A DNA stretch of 10,308 nt. Source: Tannerella sp. GTDB taxonomy: Bacteria > Bacteroidota > Bacteroidia > Bacteroidales > Tannerellaceae. How positions within the stretch are numbered: the stretch's first letter is position 1; each line of letters starts with the position of its first letter. Location: positions 1 through 10,308 of the forward strand of contig JAISTJ010000143.1 in the NCBI GenBank assembly GCA_031272655.1, written 5' to 3'. This document shows positions 5,972 to 10,308 of this stretch, in pieces. The notes beneath the pieces are model-generated. The model worked only from the letters and a program-made list of their open reading frames with translations. It did not search any database and was not told the DNA's origin. The position numbers and the translations under genes are program-made.

Positions 5972-7225
5972 ATGAAATCATCTGAAAATAAAGTAGTTTT
6001 GGCTTTGATAGGCGCCGGCGGCCGCGGTTCGTCGGTTATTCAGAGCCTTGTACATTGTGCCGAAGGCGTGGAAGTGAAATATGTTTGCGATGTGGACGAT
6101 ACGCGCGGAGGCAGTGTCATTCAGGATCTTGCGAAGATACAGGGTTACGAACCGAAACGCGCCCGCGACATGCAGGAAACGTTCGCCGACAAGGAAGTGG
6201 ACGCCGTAGTAATTGCAACCCCCGAACACTGGCACGCGTTGGCTACGATACGCGCTTGCAAAGCCGGCAAGGACGTCTATGTTGAGAAAAACGTCTGCCT
6301 GTCGTCCGAAGAAGGCAGGAAGATGATTGAAGCGACAACGCAAAACAAACGTATCGTACAGTGCGGAACTCAGAACAGGAGCGGCGACTATTCATTTTCG
6401 GCGCGCGACTATATCGCCGAGGGAAAATTAGGCAAAATCGTTACCGTCAAAGCTTACTGCATGTTGCCCGGCACGCGGCAATGGACGCTGAAAGAAGACA
6501 GACCCGCGCCCGAAGGCCTCGACTGGAACGGATGGCTCGGACCAGCTGAGATGGTGCCGTACAACGTATCGCGCCACAAAGGATGGTACGACTGGTGGGC
6601 TTATAGCGGCGGAATTGCCATGTCAGGCGACGCATCGCACGTCATAGACCTTGCGCGGATGGCGCTTGGCGACCCCGGACTGCCGCAGAACGTGTTTTGT
6701 GCAGGCGGCAGGGTGATTTTTAAAGATGCACGTGAAGTACCTGATAATCAGACTGTTGTATTCGATATGGGCGATTATGCAATAAGCCTTGAATCGTCGC
6801 AGTACGGCGATTATATGTACAAGACACCCCAAGAGGTGCGTTTCAGCGACAAATTCCCCGAATGGCGCAACAATTCTACCCGGATTGAGATTTACGGCAC
6901 GGACGGGGTGATGTTCCTTGGTCGTCATGGCGGCGGCTGGCAGGTGTTCGGCGGCCGGAAATTCGACGTCATAGCCGAAGGAACCGGATATTTTCCCGAC
7001 GAGAAGCACCACCGCAATTTCATTGACTGCATCCGCACGCGCAAAGAGCCTAACGCGCCTGTCAAACAAGGAGTTCTGAGCGCCACGATGATCAACCTCG
7101 CCAACCTGTCGTACCGTTCTGGTAAAAGCTTGCTCGGCATAGACCCTGTTACGGGCGCCATAACGGGAAATGAGGAGGCCGCGCGACTTGACGTCCGGTC
7201 ATACAGAAAAGGCTTTGAATTATAG
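5972..7225 (+). CDS. Gfo/Idh/MocA family NAD(P)-dependent oxidoreductase
   Basis: The 417-residue protein starts with a Rossmann fold: G14-A-G16-G-R-G19 dinucleotide loop, D40 at the end of the second strand (VCDVDD), and IATPEHWHA (81-89). The catalytic lysine block reads YVEKNVCLS with K106; the usual EKP here is EKN. The C-terminal substrate domain holds DWNGWLGP (184-191), KGWYDWWAYSGG (203-214) and GDASHVID with D220 and H223, the acidic and histidine positions used in this family for hydride transfer from a sugar carbon. There is no Tat or lipoprotein signal, so it is probably cytoplasmic, unlike many secreted Bacteroidota members. Family members oxidise or reduce sugars and inositols. 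In this context it may make the aldonate or lactone for dgoD, but that is inference. It is 60 bases after the permease gene and has its own promoter. Confidence 0.9.
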   Translation: MKSSENKVVLALIGAGGRGSSVIQSLVHCAEGVEVKYVCDVDDTRGGSVIQDLAKIQGYEPKRARDMQETFADKEVDAVVIATPEHWHALATIRACKAGKDVYVEKNVCLSSEEGRKMIEATTQNKRIVQCGTQNRSGDYSFSARDYIAEGKLGKIVTVKAYCMLPGTRQWTLKEDRPAPEGLDWNGWLGPAEMVPYNVSRHKGWYDWWAYSGGIAMSGDASHVIDLARMALGDPGLPQNVFCAGGRVIFKDAREVPDNQTVVFDMGDYAISLESSQYGDYMYKTPQEVRFSDKFPEWRNNSTRIEIYGTDGVMFLGRHGGGWQVFGGRKFDVIAEGTGYFPDEKHHRNFIDCIRTRKEPNAPVKQGVLSATMINLANLSYRSGKSLLGIDPVTGAITGNEEAARLDVRSYRKGFEL

Positions 7226-7255
7226 GTAATTAACGATTATATTTCTGATTTTGTT

Positions 7256-7999
7256 TTGAAAAAGGTTTTAAAATTTTTGATTGCGGGTGTTGTTGTTGCG
7301 GCGATTGCAGCAGCAACGGTATGGTATTTTAAAAATTGGCATAAAGCGCTGATAGAGTTTGATATACATATCAATCCTAAAGCCGTTTATCTTTCAACAT
7401 ACGCCGAACCGCCACAGTTTGCTATCTGGCTCGAAAACGCTGATAATCACCGCAAAAAGCAGATTTTCGTAACAAATCGCGTGGGAGTAGGCGATTGGGA
7501 AGGCAAGGCGGACGTGCCTGTCGCTATCCCCCACTGGGTCAAGGTGTTCCGGGCTAAAGAAACTGAAGCCGATGATGACGACGAGATAGTTATCTCCGGC
7601 GCAACGCCTAAAGACGAGTATTTCCGCATTGACGCCGAAGTCCGTCCCGGCTCGAAGTGGACGGTCTGGATAGAGATGAATCTGGCGGGCGACTACAATG
7701 AGTTTTACCCGCAATTCAACCGCATCACACATGAAGAGGACGAGTTTGCCTGCGGTCAGCCTGCATTGTTGTATAAGGCTGATATTAAGGCGGATAACGG
7801 CGCCGAATATGTACCACAACTCTATTCGATGTCGCTGTGGGAAGACGGCGAAAACATCCTCAAACCTGTTGATGCTACCATCACATCGGCCGACAAAGTG
7901 TTTGACGAAATGAAAATAAGCATCAAACGTCCGAAGTTCAGATTCATCAATTTAAAAAAGGTTGAAAATCAGGATGTCTTGAAAAATAATTCAAAATAG
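7256..7999 (+). CDS. Membrane-anchored protein of unknown function (weak DUF2271-like resemblance)
   Basis: This 247-residue protein starts with a probable signal anchor or uncleaved signal: KKVLKFL, then a hydrophobic stretch of about 18 residues ending WYF at 24. The remainder should lie outside the inner membrane and looks beta-rich and acidic, with a run of aspartates near 100 (EADDDDE). Segments such as PPQFAIWLENAD (about 52-63), WEGKADVPVAIPHW (about 80-93) and WTVWIEMNLAGDYNEFYP (about 135-152) remind me of DUF2271-type periplasmic proteins, but I cannot confirm this. The start is TTG at 7256; the only in-frame choices upstream before the previous stop are rare ATT codons, and TTG gives a natural positively charged N-terminus. 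It is 30 bases downstream of the oxidoreductase gene with no promoter between, so it is probably cotranscribed. Confidence 0.75.
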   Translation: MKKVLKFLIAGVVVAAIAAATVWYFKNWHKALIEFDIHINPKAVYLSTYAEPPQFAIWLENADNHRKKQIFVTNRVGVGDWEGKADVPVAIPHWVKVFRAKETEADDDDEIVISGATPKDEYFRIDAEVRPGSKWTVWIEMNLAGDYNEFYPQFNRITHEEDEFACGQPALLYKADIKADNGAEYVPQLYSMSLWEDGENILKPVDATITSADKVFDEMKISIKRPKFRFINLKKVENQDVLKNNSK

Positions 8000-8010
8000 C
8001 TTTGAAATAA

Positions 8011-8053
8011 TTTTGCGGGAAAGAAAAAAAACATTACCTTTGCGCCCGCAAAA
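8011..8053. repeat. Perfect 9-bp inverted repeat framing the SRP RNA promoter
   Basis: TTTTGCGGG at 8011-8019 is the exact reverse complement of CCCGCAAAA at 8045-8053, with 25 bases between. The left arm contains the -33 box and the right arm covers the expected transcription start. Because the left arm is not transcribed from this promoter, the symmetry can act only on DNA, or on RNA reading through from upstream. Confidence 0.85.
8012..8042 (+). promoter_or_regulatory. Strong canonical promoter of the SRP RNA / tRNA-Thr unit
   Basis: TTTG at 8012-8015 and TACCTTTG at 8035-8042 are 19 bases apart, a perfect fit to the phylum consensus. Transcription should begin near 8049, leaving an A-rich leader of about 30 bases before the SRP RNA helix. 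The promoter is bracketed by a perfect 9-bp inverted repeat. Confidence 0.9.
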
Positions 8054-8080
8054 GATAAAAAAAATTAGGTTAAAAAAGAC

Positions 8081-8177
8081 GGGAAAGTCCCGTACGACCA
8101 GCTCCCTCGGAATCCCCCAGGGCTTGACGGCAGCAAGGGTACGCAGGTTGTAGCGGTGCGATACGGTAAGCTTTCCC
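8081..8177 (+). ncRNA. ffs: 4.5S signal recognition particle RNA (small bacterial type)
   Basis: The ends pair perfectly, GGGAAAG (8081-8087) with CTTTCCC (8171-8177), followed inward by CCGTA with TACGG. The tip has the universal Ffh-binding helix 8: CCC-CAGG-GCT, tetraloop TGAC, GGC-AGCA-AGGG (about 8114-8139), with the symmetric internal loop formed by CAGG and AGCA. This is the RNA scaffold of the SRP, which binds Ffh and targets nascent membrane proteins to FtsY. The size near 97 bases fits the Alu-less small form. The exact mature ends are estimated from pairing. The tRNA-Thr begins only 4 bases after the closing helix and no terminator lies between, so the two are probably cut from one precursor. 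Confidence 0.93.
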
Positions 8178-8181
8178 ACCC

Positions 8182-8255
8182 GCCTCTTTAGCTCAGTTGG
8201 CCAGAGCACGTGATTTGTAATCTCGGGGTCGTTGGTTCGAATCCGACAAGAGGCT
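8182..8255 (+). tRNA. tRNA-Thr (anticodon TGT)
   Basis: All four arms fold: acceptor GCCTCTT (8182-8188) with AAGAGGC (8248-8254), D stem GCTC/GAGC, anticodon loop TTTGTAA (8214-8220) with TGT at 8216-8218 reading ACA, and T arm GTTGG-TTCGAAT-CCGAC. The discriminator is T8255 and CCA is not encoded. The anticodon stem CGTGA/TCTCG contains one U-U mismatch in the middle pair (8211 and 8223). It follows the SRP RNA by 4 bases. Confidence 0.95.
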
Positions 8256-8287
8256 CTTCTTTAGTTGATTCACTAATCATCCTCACT

Positions 8288-10069
8288 ATGAAACATTTAC
8301 TATTTTTAATCGCCGCAACTTGCTTATCATCAGCAATTTATGCGCAATTACCCCCTATTTTTGACGACAGTTACAACAAGGTCGCACAGGAAGACATCAT
8401 TGACCGCACCTACATCCCGCCCAGAAAGGTAGTGTGGAAATACGCGGGCGTTGATGGCAAACTCGTACAGAACGATGCGACGCTTCTGCTCGCAGGCGAC
8501 GGTCAGGCTGACGTGTCCGGGCATACAAGCTACTGCCTTCTGAAAAGCACCGAGAACGAGAAAGCTTCAATCATGCTCGACTACGGCATTGAGATTCACG
8601 GCGGGCTGCAGTTAGTGATGGGGTCGGCCGACAGCCGCCCTTCGTTAGTGCGGATACGCTTCGGCGAATCTATTGGAGAAGCTAACAGTCAGACAGATAA
8701 CGTTCACAACAGGATAGGATTTTCGACCGATGACCATGCCAAGCGCGATTTTGTGATGGAGATTCCGCGCGACGGCGCCATAGAAATCGGCAATACCGGT
8801 TTCCGCTTCGTCCGCATTGACCTGCTTGAACAAAACCGTACGATAAAGATAAAAGAAGCAAGGGCTATCCTGCGTTTCAGGAATATCCCGTATCTCGGCT
8901 CATTCAAATGTAACGATGAACGGCTCAACAAGATTTGGATGACGGCGGCTTACACCGTCCACCTCAACATGCAAGACTACCTTTGGGACGGCATCAAACG
9001 CGACCGGTTGGTGTGGCTCGGCGACATGCACCCCGAAGTGATGACTATAAAAAATATTTTCGGTAAAAATCCCGTAGTGCCTCAAAGCCTCGATTACGCC
9101 TGCAAAAAGTACCCGCTGCCGGAGTGGATGAACGGCATGAGCGCCTACTCGTTCTGGTACCTGATAATTCATAAGGAATGGTATCATCATTACGGCGATC
9201 TGGCTTTTTTGCAGAAGCACAAAGATTATATTGTAGGGCTTATTGACAACATTATCAGCCATATAGGAGAAGACGGGAGCGAGACTTTCGGCGGAAAATT
9301 CCTCGACTGGCCTTCAACGCCTAACAAAGACGGGGTTGAATCGGGCTATCGGGCGTTGCTTGTGTGGGCTTTGAAAGATGCCATCGAGCTGTGCGGCGTT
9401 TTAAACCAGCCTGAAGCAGCGAAGAAATGCGAATGGGGCATTGAACATATCAACAAAAAGATAAAACCCGCCAACGGTCTTAAACAGGCGGCATCGTTGA
9501 TGGCTTTGGCAGGCACAATGGACGCAGGAAAAGCCTGCAAAGAAGTGGTGTCGGTCGGCGGCGCGAAGGGCTTCTCTACTTTCTACGGCTATTATATGCT
9601 CGAAGCGCTGGCTAAAGCGGGCTTGCAGCAGTCGGCGATTGATATTATCCGCCAATACTGGGGCAAGATGTTAGACCTCGGCGCTACAACTTTTTGGGAA
9701 GATTTTAATATCGAATGGGTTGAAAATAACGATGTTACTGGAATAGATGAGATGCCCGTCAAAGGGAAAAAGGATATCCACGGCGATTTTGGCGCTTACT
9801 GCTATCCGGGTTACAGGCACAGCCTTTGCCACGGATGGTCGTCGGGACCTGCAAGCTGGCTTATAGAGCACGTCCTCGGCGTTGAAATAGTCGAAACCGG
9901 CTGCAAAACAGTCCGCGTGAAGCCGTTCTTAGGTGATTTGGAGTGGGTAGAAGGCTCATATCCGACACCTTACGGGGTCATCGCTATAAGCCACAAAAAA
10001 CTTTCCAACGGAAAAATTGACACCAAAATCAAAGCGCCGAAAGGGGTAAAAGTGATCGTTGGGAGTTAA
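8288..10069 (+). CDS. Secreted GH78-like alpha-L-rhamnosidase family enzyme with altered catalytic motif
   Basis: From the ATG at 8288 the protein is 593 residues; a longer reading from 8210 would lie inside the tRNA and is not real. Residues 1-19 form a Sec signal peptide (AIYA, then Q20). Residues about 40-205 are a beta-sandwich region with a galactose-binding-like feel (GNTGFRFVRIDL), about 206-535 are the GH78-type (alpha/alpha)6 barrel, and the end (EIVETGCKTVRVKPFLGDLEWVEGSYPTPYG) is the C-terminal beta domain. The motif DGIKRDRLVWLGD (234-246) aligns to DCPQRDERLGWTGD of characterised GH78 enzymes but lacks the Glu general acid by a one-residue deletion. The other catalytic Glu is kept as E471 in GATTFWE, as is SLCHGWSSGP (512-521). 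It probably cleaves rhamnosyl or similar glycosides in the periplasm. It starts 32 bases after the tRNA with no visible promoter of its own. Confidence 0.88.
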   Translation: MKHLLFLIAATCLSSAIYAQLPPIFDDSYNKVAQEDIIDRTYIPPRKVVWKYAGVDGKLVQNDATLLLAGDGQADVSGHTSYCLLKSTENEKASIMLDYGIEIHGGLQLVMGSADSRPSLVRIRFGESIGEANSQTDNVHNRIGFSTDDHAKRDFVMEIPRDGAIEIGNTGFRFVRIDLLEQNRTIKIKEARAILRFRNIPYLGSFKCNDERLNKIWMTAAYTVHLNMQDYLWDGIKRDRLVWLGDMHPEVMTIKNIFGKNPVVPQSLDYACKKYPLPEWMNGMSAYSFWYLIIHKEWYHHYGDLAFLQKHKDYIVGLIDNIISHIGEDGSETFGGKFLDWPSTPNKDGVESGYRALLVWALKDAIELCGVLNQPEAAKKCEWGIEHINKKIKPANGLKQAASLMALAGTMDAGKACKEVVSVGGAKGFSTFYGYYMLEALAKAGLQQSAIDIIRQYWGKMLDLGATTFWEDFNIEWVENNDVTGIDEMPVKGKKDIHGDFGAYCYPGYRHSLCHGWSSGPASWLIEHVLGVEIVETGCKTVRVKPFLGDLEWVEGSYPTPYGVIAISHKKLSNGKIDTKIKAPKGVKVIVGS

Positions 10070-10104
10070 GATTTTAGATTTTAGATTTTAGATTTAAGAT
10101 TTTA
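10070..10104. repeat. 7-bp tandem repeat, five units of GATTTTA (fourth unit GATTTAA)
   Basis: Three perfect heptamers (10070-10090), one variant (10091-10097) and one more perfect unit (10098-10104) begin on the base right after the TAA stop of the GH78-like gene. Each junction contains TAG on the plus strand and TAA on the minus strand, so all frames are closed. Confidence 0.95.
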
Positions 10105-10152
10105 GCGCCTTGTCATTCTTTCCGAGAAATCAGTTTCTTATATAGAAGATAA

Positions 10153-10180
10153 AAACCTCAAACTTGAAACCTCAAACCTC
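10153..10180. repeat. 7-bp tandem repeat, four units of AAACCTC (second unit AAACTTG)
   Basis: Units are at 10153-10159, 10160-10166 (variant), 10167-10173 and 10174-10180, with a partial AAAC after. Read on the minus strand the unit is TTTGAGG, and the first one gives the TGA stop (10181-10179) of the minus-strand gene that enters from the right edge. Confidence 0.93.
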
Positions 10181-10308
10181 AAACGTTGGAAACCAAAAAC
10201 TTCCGGAGGAAGTTTTCCATCTCTGCGCTATGTTCTTCGAGGCTTTGCAAGAGCTTCAACTGCGCTTTGGTGCGTTGCAGGTTATGCTCCTGATGGTGTA
10301 TCTTGTAA
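10179..10308 (-). CDS. C-terminal 42 codons of an unrecognised helical protein (cut by window edge)
   Basis: The minus strand is open from the right edge to a TGA at 10181-10179. The tail, HNLQRTKAQLKLLQSLEE followed by MENFLRKFLVSNV, is charged, leucine-spaced and strongly helical, perhaps a coiled coil. Good codon usage and convergent placement relative to the GH78-like gene support a real gene, but too little is visible to name a family or function. The stop codon is in the heptamer repeat. Confidence 0.6.
   Translation of the reverse strand, partial: YKIHHQEHNLQRTKAQLKLLQSLEEHSAEMENFLRKFLVSNV

Noticed and set aside
8210..8287. N-terminal extension of the GH78-like protein from a GTG at 8210
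   Set aside because: It would translate the 3' half of tRNA-Thr and hide a clear signal peptide that begins at the ATG at 8288.
10125..10138. AGAAA-TCAG-TTTCT hairpin between convergent genes as a terminator
   Set aside because: The stem is five weak pairs with no U-run of useful length on either strand; not strong enough to annotate.
10070..10180. CRISPR array in the right-end repeats
   Set aside because: The repeats are contiguous 7-mers with no spacers.

Overview
This window looks like chromosomal DNA of a Bacteroidota bacterium, most likely of the order Bacteroidales. The evidence is the promoter grammar (TTTG, 19 bp, TAnnTTTG, seen twice in perfect form), the A-rich leaders without clear Shine-Dalgarno sites, the short Bacteroidota-type SRP RNA, and lineage-typical proteins (a DUF4494 protein, an arginine-pathway-type GNAT with a cysteine-rich tail, FucP-type permease, GH78 enzymes). 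The exact genus cannot be told from the sequence.

Left arm (1-1849, all on the minus strand): a DUF4494 protein, the PLP-homeostasis protein YggS, and the first 243 codons of a GH78 alpha-L-rhamnosidase lipoprotein that runs off the left edge. yggS and the GH78 gene are only 3 bases apart, so this reads as one operon. A 143-base divergent intergenic region carries a promoter-like -7 box for each direction.

Middle (1993-7999, plus strand): a GNAT acyltransferase overlaps by 14 bases a textbook D-galactonate dehydratase (382 residues, all metal and catalytic positions in the same places as E. coli DgoD). This is followed by an HpcH/HpaI-family class II pyruvate aldolase, a FucP-family sugar permease, a Gfo/Idh/MocA oxidoreductase (with its own canonical promoter) and a membrane-anchored protein of unknown function. 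The set suggests sugar import, oxidation to an aldonate, dehydration to a 2-keto-3-deoxy acid, and direct aldol cleavage without the usual kinase. The order of steps and the substrate are inferences.

Right arm (8000-10308): a strong promoter framed by a perfect 9-bp inverted repeat drives the 4.5S SRP RNA. A tRNA-Thr(UGU) follows 4 bases later, and a secreted GH78-like enzyme starts 32 bases after the tRNA without a visible promoter of its own. That enzyme lacks the glutamate of the usual GH78 RDER catalytic motif. After two patches of 7-bp tandem repeats, the last 42 codons of an unrecognised helical protein enter from the right edge on the minus strand.

The most unusual feature is that three different 7-bp tandem repeat families sit exactly at the ends of three genes, overlapping or abutting the stop codons. 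Each carries a stop codon in the sense orientation of the gene it follows. Because 7 is not a multiple of 3, such arrays stop translation in all frames. No stretch over 300 bases lacks a gene.
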